A DNA stretch of 64,000 bases from Clostridia bacterium (GTDB taxonomy: Bacteria; Bacillota; Clostridia; Oscillospirales; Acutalibacteraceae). The stretch is from positions 1 through 64,000 of the forward strand of contig JAFQRA010000027.1 of NCBI GenBank assembly GCA_017410325.1, read 5' to 3'. Made by a program: the position numbers and the translations under genes. Below the pieces are notes generated by a model that did not search any database, had not been told where the DNA came from, and was given only the letters and a program-made list of their open reading frames with translations. Of the stretch, positions 51,382-63,300 are shown piece by piece (the stretch's first letter is position 1; each line of letters opens with the position of its first letter).

Positions 51382-54300
51382 TCATCTGAATAAACCGAAA
51401 AGGTTTCTGACACCCCAGGTGTCAACGCTTACCGCCTGAACGGTAATATCAATTGTATCGAATACACCGATACTTGTCGGAACGGCAATGTATGCAATTC
51501 CGTTTTCGTTGGTATAACCGGTTACAGTTGTTGTCTGCAAATCGTTAAATACCACTGTGACCTCACCCTGAACATAACCGTCCGGCAACTGGGTTTCAAC
51601 CCTGAAGAGCTGAGCGTAATCGCCGTCAATTTCGTAGGTAAAGACCATATTGTTACAAAGCACACCCTGCTGAGCGGAATCGAAGGCTGTTGCAGCTGTT
51701 GCACTGCCGCCGTTGCCGGTGATTGCCGAAAGGATTGAATGAGCACCGCCGGTAAGACCGTTTATCTTGTAGTTAACCGTATTTACCTTCTTGCCCACGG
51801 CAACATCGACATATCTGGTCATTGAGCCGAGCGTGTAAGTAAGCTCACCGTCATAGACCTGACCGAGTGCCATGTTGCTTGTTTCGGTTGTCCATCTGTC
51901 GGTTTCCGCCTTGAGGAACTGGTTGCTCTGGCTTGCGGCCAGACCGCTTACGCCGAGCTGAGCACCTGTAATTAAAGTAGGTGTAGCAGTTGTAAAGGTT
52001 GTTGATGTACCTGCACCGATACCGGTTGCAAAGACAACTGCGGCACTTGCAAGCTTGACTGCGTTTTCAAACGCATCGCCATACTCGCCCGTCATTTCGG
52101 TTCTTACCTCTTCGCCGGAAGCATCGGTTTCCAAAACAAAGAAGCTGAAAGTACCGTTTGCAAAATTCTTATGCACGGGATAACCTGCAAAGCCGTCAAT
52201 CCACGCCATATCGTTGCCGAATGCACCGTCCGGGGCACCTGCGGTAAGGAAGTGTGTGGTAGAAGCCGTTTCACCGCCGTCAACGGTAGAAAGCTGTTTA
52301 TCGTAATAGCTGTTTTCGACTTCTACGTCTGCACCGTTGCCTGCAAAATTGCCGGTTACGGCACCCTTGACGTTACCCGCAACAACCGTGTTGATAACCT
52401 CTGCTGTACCTTTGCCGAGGACACCGCCCGTTGCAGTACCTTCGGTGTTACTGCCCTTTACTAAAGCGGTTGACAGACAGTTGGTAATTACGGTACCTTC
52501 CATAGCCGTACCGACAAGACCGCCCACAGAAGCTGCCTGTGAATCAATCTTACCTGATACTACACAGCCGTCAATCGTTGTTGCGCCATCGGTTTCACCG
52601 AAGAGAGCACCGACATTTGAGCCGGTAGGAGCAACAAGCTCACCGATAACTACACAGTTTTTAACGCCGGCATTGTTAAGTGCCCTTGCTGCAAGCAGAG
52701 CAGAAGCATCCTTCGTATCCGTAGTAACCTTAATGCCGGTAAGACCGAGGTTGCTGATTGAGCCGCCCTCAAGGCTGCCGATAAAGGCATTTGCGCCTGT
52801 TTCGGGAATCTCAACATTGGAGATTACGAAGCCCTTACCATCGAGATTTGCCTTGAAGATATTGATGTATGAGTTGTTCCAATCGACATTTTTCATATCG
52901 ATATCGTCGGTCATCTCAAAGAAGCTGGAAGCATTCTTACCATAGTAGGAAAGAGCAATTACGTGCTCGGGAGCTGAAATCTGATACTTGCTCTTCTCGC
53001 TGCCGTTACCGCTCGCAAAGTTCGGGTTAGCACCGTCATCGTCTACTGTGAAATAGAGATTGATGGTATCCGAAAGTTTTGCATAATCATCGACATTGTA
53101 GAAATCTTCAATTGCAAGAGTTGCGGTCGCAATTGCCGATTTATTTTCAAGCTCCTTGATCTCGTCCCAAGAGTTTGCGATAAGAACTCTGTGTCCGTCT
53201 ATAATAGCCGAAGAAGCTACTGTACCGGATATTACCCAAGACATCATACCGTGGGTAAGCTGTGTTGTGCTGCTTCCGGCTGCAATGTTGTCGATATAGT
53301 TATCGTTTGCGACAACTGCCGTTGTTGCACTGAGCTGTGAGTAAGAGCGGAGCGCTCTGTACATTCTGACGGTTACTTCGTCCTCACTGTTTGCCGTAGC
53401 AAGGATTACGGAAAGCTGCGGGTACTCGTCATTCTTAGATGTTGTACCGTCCGCCTGTGTTGCACGGGTATAACCTTCCGCCGAACAAAGTGCGTTATGG
53501 TTAGACATTGTTATGATATCGCTCGTGCTTTCGGCATAGGTAAAGATATCCTTGAAGCAAGTGCCGCTGAGCTGCTTGTCAAACATAACATCTTTAAGAG
53601 AACCGCTGTTCTGTGCAACAAAGATACCGTTGAGTGTTGCAGGAGAAGCATCAGCCTTTCTTACGTCAAACAGGCCTGCCGCAAAGCTTGCGGTAATTGA
53701 GCCGCTGTTTGCGCCTGCAAAGCTACCGATTGTAAGACCGTCTGCAACATTCGTAACCTTGAAGTTACAGCGTGTGTAACAAGCGTCTATCGTACCGTTA
53801 TTGGTACCGACAAAGCCCGAAACAACACCAACGGGATTATCAAGAATGATATCGCCCATTGTAAAGCTGTTCTTTATTTCACCGCTGTTGGTACCGACAA
53901 GAGCACTTGCATTTGTGAGGTTCTTGCCGGAGATATCGCCGACAGAAGCACTCATATTGATTGTACCGTTGTTGGTAAGAGCAAGACCTGCAACATTGCT
54001 CTGAGCTACAGCATCTTCACCGCTGTTTGTATAATCAACGGCGGAAATACAGCCTTCAACAAGACCTCTCTCGCCTACCGTACCGGCTATGCCTGCGACA
54101 TTGCTGCCGGAGGCTTTACCGAACACGTTGACGCCTACTGCCGAACCGTCAAGCGTGCCGACAAGGCTTTCGTTACTCTCAAACTCAACGTTTTCAAACG
54201 TGATGTTTGAAATTGAGCTGTTTGCATCAAGAGTTGCTGCAAGAGTAGTTGTAAGATTACGGATTGCATATCCGTTACCGTCAAGCGAATAGCCGTAATC

Positions 54301-57300
54301 AAGAGTGCTGAAACTTCTGTTGTACAGCTTATCATCAGACTCATTAAGGTTTACATAACCCATCAGACGGTAGTGAACCTTATTGCCTGTAATCTCTGTA
54401 CCGTTTGAATCAAGCTGCGTATTCCACTGGGCATACAAGCCTGTAGCGTCTCTTGACTCATCACCCGACATCGCCACATGCTCAAGGTCAGTCTGTGAAG
54501 CGACAAGATAAGGCTTCTCTTCTGTACCGAGCATTTCTGCGGTAACTCTGGAGAACGGACGGCTTGCAACCTCGCTGTAAACTACGTTTCCGTCGGTTGT
54601 TTCACCGTCGACTTTTGAGATTGTGATAACAAAGTTTGCCGGTTCCTTGGTATTGCTTGTTCTCTGGACAGAGAGCGTGTTTGTAGCGGTATCAACAATT
54701 GATGTTGCCGAATTGCCCAAACTGTTGTCTGCCTCAAAGCCGTAGGTGTAAACTACACCATCGTGAGGAACATCCGTGGGAACGGTCATAGCCATTGAAA
54801 TACCGTCGCCGTTAATTGCGGAAGTATCTCTCTCATCAATTTCGACAGCAACAATACTCAGCAGAGCATTGAATCTGATAACAAGAGAAACAGTATCCTC
54901 AAAGAAGTTGGAAAGATACGGATACGCACCGGTTGTAAACTTGAAGTTACCGCCGAGGTAATTGTGTTCGGGTACCTGCGTAAATTCCTTGGTTGACTTG
55001 GAACCGATTGATTCAGGTGCATTAAGCACGCCTGCCGTAACCTTACCTACCGTGTCATCCGAAACAGCAGAAGCGTTGTGGTCAAAGTAAAGGTTTGAGG
55101 ATTCAAGACCGTTACCGCTTACAAGACCGATAACACCGCCGACGCCGTAGTTATAGTTGTAGTCTGCAATCTCCTGTGACGTTGTGGTTGTTTCACCGAG
55201 TGTTGAGCCGGAAGAATATGCCGACTGAAGGTGCGCATTTGAAACACCGATAACACCGCCGATACCTACAACAGAAGCCGCTGTGAGATTACCGACCTTT
55301 GCGGTAACAGATGCAGCCGAATAAACTTCAGTAGTCTCGCTGTTGAGAACACCGACAAGACCGCCGATGCCGAGAGCAGGTGTGTTCACGCAGTCAGGAT
55401 GTGTTACATTTTCGTCATAGCAGAAGCGTACACTGCCGCTGGAGAAAACAGTAGCAATTGAAGTGCCCTGTGTAACGTTACCTACAAGACCGCCGACACC
55501 GTTACCCCTGGCGTTGTAGCCTGATACGCTGCTGACGTTGACCGCACTGCTGCTGAACGAGCTGTTGAGCAACGCAGGATCATTCTTGTCATCCTTTTCG
55601 TAAGCACCGTTTTCAGTTGAATCTGCGAGAACACCTACAAGGCCGCCAATGCCTCTGGGCGTATCGCCGGATGCATTGATTGAAGCATTTACATCGCCTG
55701 TTGAGTAACAGTTGGTGATATACATTTCGCTGCAGCCTGCAAGACCGCCGACTACATTGGTACCTTCAACCGTAATGTCTGTACTGACATCAAATATACC
55801 TGCTGTGGGTTCGTTAGTATCGCCGCCTGCAACAGCGTAGCCGACAAGACCGCCGACATACTCGTTACCCGTAACTTTACTGTTTTCGTTATAAGAAGAA
55901 ACTGAGCAGTTACTGATTGTAAGCGTTGAAAGTCTGTTGCCTTCTGCGGCACCGATATAACCGACAAGACCGCCGACATAGTTGTTACCGACAACGGAAT
56001 CCACCTCAAGGCGGAGATTCTTTACAGCGCCCTTTGAAAGCTCGGAGAAGAAACCTACCTTATCGGTACCCGTAATATTAACGTTGGAAACCGTATGCTC
56101 CTTACCGTTAAGAATACCCGTAAAGCCTGTGATGGGTTTGAAGCTGTAATTACCGAGGGTGATGTTCTCGATAATTGCATAGTTAGCATTTAACGGGAAT
56201 GATGTGAAGGTATTACCCTCATTATATTCACCGTTCGATTCATAACGTGAGAGCGCATTCAGTTGTCTTTCTGTTGCAATCGGATAAACTCTGTTGCCGT
56301 CATCCTCATTCTTTACCTGTAAGGGGTAGGTTACCTTTCTGTAAAGGCTGTACTTATCAACAGTCTTTTCAACGGTAAAGTAAGGCAGAGAGCTGTTATA
56401 TAGCAGTTCACCGTTATCGTGCGGTTCACCTTTATATTCGCCCTTTAATGGCAAAGCGGTGAACACGAATATATTGGTATAAACTGTTGTTCCGTTTTCA
56501 GTATCTTTGAAGAGGAAGTCTGTGTTCTTACTGTCACCGTTACCGTAAAGGTCGATATCCATCTCTTCGGGATAGTCGGACTTGTCGGCATCGTCGATAA
56601 CGGACGATTTGAGCGTAAGACCGTCACCGATAACGGTTACGGGATAGAACAGACCACCGGGCTGATACTTAGATACTTTTTCGTCAGCCGTAGTGTACTC
56701 AACCAGTCTGTCGGTTTTTTCAACCTCTGCAACCCTGATTTCAACGGAAGCGAAATCAACATAGGCTGCGGTATAGGAATCTTCATCCGCACCGACACCG
56801 ATTGTAATACCGGAAAGGCTGAATTCAGCAGGCTGAGCATTGGCTTCTCTTCTGTTGGGAAGAGTACCGTTCAAGCCGCTGTCGAACCTTACGTTTTCGC
56901 CTATTGCAGCACCGTTAGTCGTACCGAGAATCGGGTTGACAACACTCTTAACAGTATCGATAAGAACACTCTCGCCGGATGCACTTGTAGAGGAAACGAA
57001 AACGTTGCTTGCACTGACCTGAGCATTATTCGCTGCAGTACCGACCGTAAGGCCGTAATAAGATACACCTGAGCCGCTTCCGTAGCTGTCCGAAATGCCG
57101 GCACCGACAAAAGCGTTGTCAATTACAAGCTTTGCACTGTCCTGAACATAACCGACAAAGCCGCCGACTGCACCGTAGTTATTATCATAGGTGTCAAGTG
57201 CTGCGTATCCGAGAGTAAAGCAATTGTTTATGTTCAGTGAGCCGCTTGCCGTACCGACAAGGCCGCCTACCGTTTTTGAACCCGGTGTGTTTGTGCCGAG

Positions 57301-60300
57301 GTCGCAGTAAGCAAACGCCGTTGTTGAGGTAAAGTCGGAAACGAATGTGCTTGCGGCAGCGTTACCGACAAGACCGCCGACAGCACTGCTGCCGACTACG
57401 TTGCCCTTGACAACCGAACAGTTGGTTATAACTGCATTTACTGCACTGCCGACAAGACCGCCGACATTGTTACGACCGGTTACGTTGCCGTAAACAACGG
57501 TAGTATCACTGACATCCTTATCGTTAAAGCAGAGTGACATCTCACCCGCAATTTCAATGTGGACATTGCTGATGCTTGCCTGCTTTTCGGCAGTACCCTT
57601 TACATATCCGAAGAGACCTACATTATCGGTATCTTTTCTGGAAATATAGAGGTTGGTAATAAGATTACCCTGACCATCGTAGCTGCCGATAAACGGAGCA
57701 TTGGCTGTACCTATCGGATCAAAGCCTTCTGCTGTTGCCCACAGCGGACTGGAAACTTCCTCACTGTAGCTGTACTGAGAAATGAAATCAATATCCTTTG
57801 TCTGGATATAGCTCTTGTCGCGAAGCACACGAACTACCGCAAAGTGCTTGGGTTCGCTGACCTGGAAAGGCTTGATCTCAGAGCCGTTGCCCTTGATATC
57901 CATACCGATAAACTGAACGTTTATCTGCAGACCGTAGGAGTAATCCATTACGATTTCGCCGATGATATCGGTCGTTACCTGATCAATATGAAGCGTGCCG
58001 TAATAGTAGTCGCCGTTTTCGACAAGTGTCTTCTCGGTAGTAATATCAATGGATGCGTTTTCGATATCCGTTTCGGCTACTATGCTTGCAGTACCTTCAA
58101 ATTCAATACTGTTGGTACCGCCAAAGGTAATAGCCTTGTGTTTTACTCTGAACGCCCTTGTAGCGTTACCGGCAACACCCTTTTCAATCGGAATAATTGC
58201 AAGCTCTGAATACTCATCTTCAGTATATTCCGGAGCCGGAGTTGCACTGAAATCCAGACCGCCGACAGCAAGAGCACCTGTGGTCTCCCCTGTTTCGGTA
58301 TTAATCACCTTATTAATATCCGTATATGTCGTAAACGGTGAGAAATCCTGTGAAGCATACAAATCCTTCGAACCGTAAGCAACAATATCCTGCGGATAAG
58401 ATGAGACGTAGATTCTGTCGAAGTAGTTAGAGATTTCCTCTTCCTGCGTTATTTCAAGAGCAAAGTTGGAAGAAGTTGTCTCGCCATCGGTAACTGCGCT
58501 TACAAGTGCACCTAAAATTTTACCGACGTTTGTGCTTGCGGAATGTGCAGGGTCTGCAAGTTTGGCATTGACAGACGTACCGCTGACGTTGTTATAAAGG
58601 TTAACCTCTGCGCCCATAACACAGTCGGAAACCATTTTGTCGGCTGTGCTCTTTACTACAGTAGTATTGATTTTACCGATAATACCGCCTGCCGCGCCGA
58701 GATACGTTGCCATATTTCCGGTTTTGTTTGCGCGATAACCCGAAACCTCGCCGCTGACGGTGGAATTGTAAATTCTGATTGCATCAAGCGTGGTAAGCCT
58801 ATCGGTTACAAAGCCGATGATACCGCCCGCCGTACAATTCTTATTAAGGTTATCGTAAGAATATGTACCGACATAGCCATCAAAGCTGAACGAATCGATA
58901 TTCAGCAGCTTGAGATTATCAATACTGCCGACAGCACCGCCTGCAACATTGGTATACCGACGAAGTGCAGAACCCGAAGCTGCATTGGACGAGCCGTAAA
59001 CTCTGATATCGCTGGGAATATCATCGCCCTGAGCAACCTTTATCGGGCCGACAGAGCTGTTTGTTACCGATACTTCGGCATTGGCATTATCTGTTACTTC
59101 TGCAATAATACCGCCTGCAATATCAAAAGCTCTTACTGTAATACCTGTTACAGCTGCATCGGAAACGGTAAGAGAGCCGCCGGTGAATGCGGCAATACCG
59201 CCGATACGGTCTGCAACAAGTGCAGTATCCTCACAAGAATACGTGCTGTAAGGATTCTCATGTTCATCATCCTGTGCAATTACCGCACAAGTACAGTCGC
59301 GCATTACCGTATTGCTTACGGTTGCACCGCTGACAGTGCCCGTTGCGCTTGCTGCGATACCGCCTGCATAAGACAGGTAATAGCTGCGGTATCTGTCGTT
59401 TCTCTCTATAAGAATTCTGCTGTCCGTTACGCAAGGATCGGTAACGGTTGCATCGCTTACGCCTGCAATACCGCCTGCCATAACAGTTGTGATAACATTG
59501 GAATTGCTGCTTGCAATGCTTGCGCCGACAACGTCAAGACCGCTGACTTTAGCATTGTCGATTGTTGTTGCGGAATCAGCCTTACCGACTATACCGCCGA
59601 CATTTGTTGAAGCTGCAGTCATCCAGCGGATGCTTGAAATATATGCCTTATCGCCTTGAGCATATCTTTCTACGCTGACATCTTTAATCGTCGCACCGCT
59701 TGCAGTACCGGCAAGAACACCTGCAAAGTTTTCATCAGCCTTTGCTCCGACAACCTCGATTCTGGGGTTGACAAAGGTAAGACCCGTAATTCTTGCACCT
59801 GAAACGAGAGACTTGAACAGACCGGTATAGGTATCATCCGATTCCTTGGCACTGACGTTTACAGCGTGAAGCTCAAGGCCGTAAACCGAATAATACTCTC
59901 CTTCATCGGTCAGACCGGTGCTCTTGCCCGAAGTTACAGACCGGAGAACAACGTAATTACCTGCAAAATCCTTCTCGTAGAGTGTTGAGGCAGCCTTGTC
60001 GCCGTATGTACCGAAGGAAATCAGATTGATTTCCTTAACGAGACGGCGGAGTGTAACATCGCCAAGGCTTTCGTTATTTGCAAGGCCGAGATATTCTCTG
60101 ATAGAAAGGTTTTCGGCATTGCCGAGAGCTTGATCATACTCGGGGTTCGGATGCTGTACACTTTCAAGAAGTGTAACAATATCAGTACCGTTGAACTCAA
60201 CACCTGCAAAAGCCTGTGCAAGAGTCGTATCGTTTGTATAATCATTTACTGCATTTTTAATGTCTGCGTTATCCAACGTCCAGAATACATCGAAGCACTG

Positions 60301-63300
60301 AATTACGTTATCATTCTCGCCAAGTGTAAGCTGCATTGTTGAATTAAGGTTAGCGGCATTGAAAATGTAATAGTTTTTACTGCCGTCACCGTTATCGGTG
60401 AAATAATAATCGCCATCAGAAACTTCAATTCTGAACGGAGCTACCAGCTCAAGACCGTTTGAATAAACAAAGACAAGATCAAAAACCAAAGTCTTGGTAA
60501 GCGTATTAACGGCAGAGAGAATGTACTCACCGCTTACACCGCCCTCTTCAACCTTGATGGAAGAAGATGTTGCCGTAACTTTTTCAAGAACGGCCTCAGA
60601 GCTCTGTGTTGAGCCTGCAGATGCGCTGAGAGTAAACTCAGAAAGCGAAGCACCTGTTTCAAAACGGTACGTTACCTCAGACTCTTCATCACCCAAGGGT
60701 GAAGTATTAAAGATAAAGTCGCTGAGATTGAAAATCAGACCGGAGCCAAGCGTACGGGAATCAATAACCCAGATTCCGTCTTCCTCAGACTCCTTCTGCT
60801 GCACGCGGTAAACATCGGAGAACAGAACATTATGATATGTTGAATCTATACCGGTGCCGATAACAACGCTCTTATCAGTTGAAACTTTTCTGGAGTATAC
60901 ATAGTCCATATCGTATGCATAATCCGTGTAGCAAGCATAGGCATTATTCGTACCACTAGCACAATAGTTCAACGAAATCTTAGTTGAAGCAGACATATTG
61001 GCTATACCAAAGAGATATGTGCCATATTGCGGATACTTATGTCCCGAATAATAAATGTTATAGAACGGCTGATTGCTGAAATCAGATTCGAAACCGCTGT
61101 CTGCCGCTGGCCTGAACAATGTGTTGCTTTCGCCTGTGGAAGCATTGAGAATATGGCCAACTATTATTCCGGTAGCAGGGGTTGAGTTTACAAATGAATC
61201 CTCTCCTGCTGTATTTTTAAATTCTGCTGAAACAATACAGTTTTCAACAAAGTGAGAATCCATATTGTCCAGGCGGAAGGTTGCCGGAGCATTTTCTGAA
61301 TAGTTAGTCCATATAGCACCGATAATTCCGCCGACTGCCGAAGCACCTGAAATAACACCTGTAACCTTACAGTTGGAAATATTCGTTTCTGTCAGGTTAG
61401 AGAATGCTGAAAAAGCACCAATAACGCCGCCGGCACCCATATTGTAAAACTGATAAGTATTACTTGAGCCTTTAATAATTTTTCCGATTGTCATCTTGAT
61501 TGTTGCTTCAACATCACAATCGGTTATTGTTATACCGAAAACTCGGTTATCATACTCACCTTGAACTGTTTCTTCAAAGCAACCGAGAATACCGCCTACT
61601 CCGTAAGGCGCCATAACGGTTGTAGCCGCATCAAGTGTACAATCACTGATACTATGCTCAACATACGATGAATCAACTCTGGCAAGTATACCGCCCGAGG
61701 CAATTAACTGATTGGTCGAGGTTGTCGGCGCAAGGGTGTGATTACCTTCAATCGTTGTCGACTTAATATCAACACTCGATATACTTAACGGAACGTTTGA
61801 ATACACCTGCGCATTTATTCCTGCTGAAGAAAAAGCATTTGCGGCAGAAGATGTATAAGTTCTCATTACTGCACCGGCAGCAATCTCACCAACAACATAA
61901 CTGTTTTCAACTGTATTACGGCTTTGAGCAGAGCTTGAAGAAATCTCGCCCGAAAATGCCAGTGAAATGCCGGCGGCACCGTTATCATAAGTTGAATCTA
62001 CTGTTTCCGAATATTGAGAAATAAAGCAACCGGAAACCTTGACATCACTGAAGGATGCTGCACTCCTGTCAGTATGAACCGCGATACCTGCGGCACCGTT
62101 AATACCGCTGATGTTTGAAGAATAGGTATATCCCGTTGCATCTTCCGTACGGGTACCTTTAACCTGACAGTTGCTGACGCTCCACGGAACATCAACATCC
62201 GCCGCGTTAAACATACCGCCGAAAAGACCGCCCGAGTACTTTGCACCGCTGATATTAACGTTTTCTGCCGTAATATTTTCTGCGGTAAGCGAGCCGTTGA
62301 TAACAGCCGCTACAGACGCCGCATAATCGGCAGAGCCTGTTGAAGAAACATCAACAAGATTAAAGTTTTTGAACGTTGCACCGTCGGCCTGAGCAAACAA
62401 AGCCGAAGCGGTATATGAGCCGATTGTTACGGGTTTAAACTTAATACCGGTAATCGTCCTGGGATTACCGTCAGCATAGAAGGTATTGTCTGAATTTCCG
62501 TTAATCTTGTATGTACCCTTGGGCGGAGAAGCAAACTCACCGGTAAATACATTTGAATTTGAATATCCACCGTCAAAGTCATGGTTTGCTTCAAACGACT
62601 CGGCATCAAAGACTATATCATTTTTCAGCCAATAACTCTCACCCGATTTAATCTCATAAAAATCCAAAGGTTCGGTAATAAGATAATATCTTCCGGAGTC
62701 TGTATCTACAAAATCCAATCCTTTGCTGGCAGTGGAATATATCTTAAAGCCAACGGGAAGTCTTACCGGAACAGACCACGAGGAATCCGAAGAACTTGTA
62801 AGTGTACCCTGATAATCTATGCTTATTGTAATAGGATTAGGGTTTTCCCTCTTGGGAGTAACAAGAACATTGTTATAGGGAGCAGTATCTGAAACAGCGA
62901 CTATACTTGAATTGCTGCTCTTCCAATAAGAAGGTGTAGCTGTATTTTCAAAGCTGAACAAGTCACCTCTGCTAACAACGGGAGCAGCATATGTAGAGTC
63001 TGCACTTGAGCCGACAGTAAATTCTGTTGAAGTGCTCTCAAAAGTATTGTCGGGAGCCGCTATCTGATATGTAGCATTGTCAGATTGGGTATTAACATCA
63101 ATATAGCATTCAATCAATTTTTTCTTGGTATTAGGTAAGAAAGGTGTATTGGCTGCTGCTGTTGTTGATTTTGCACCAACACAGGAAAACACCGGAAATA
63201 CCGAAGTATCTATTGTTAAAGAGGAAAAATATATTCCGCTAAAAGTTTGGGTCATATCTTTTCCGTTATAACAACCTATTGATGTCGTTCCGATTGCAGG

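Noticed and set aside
58543..59610. 355-codon plus-strand open frame inside the giant protein gene
   Set aside because: Antisense to GLUG repeats; its Cys/Ala/Asp pattern mirrors the repeat codons and no start signal is present.
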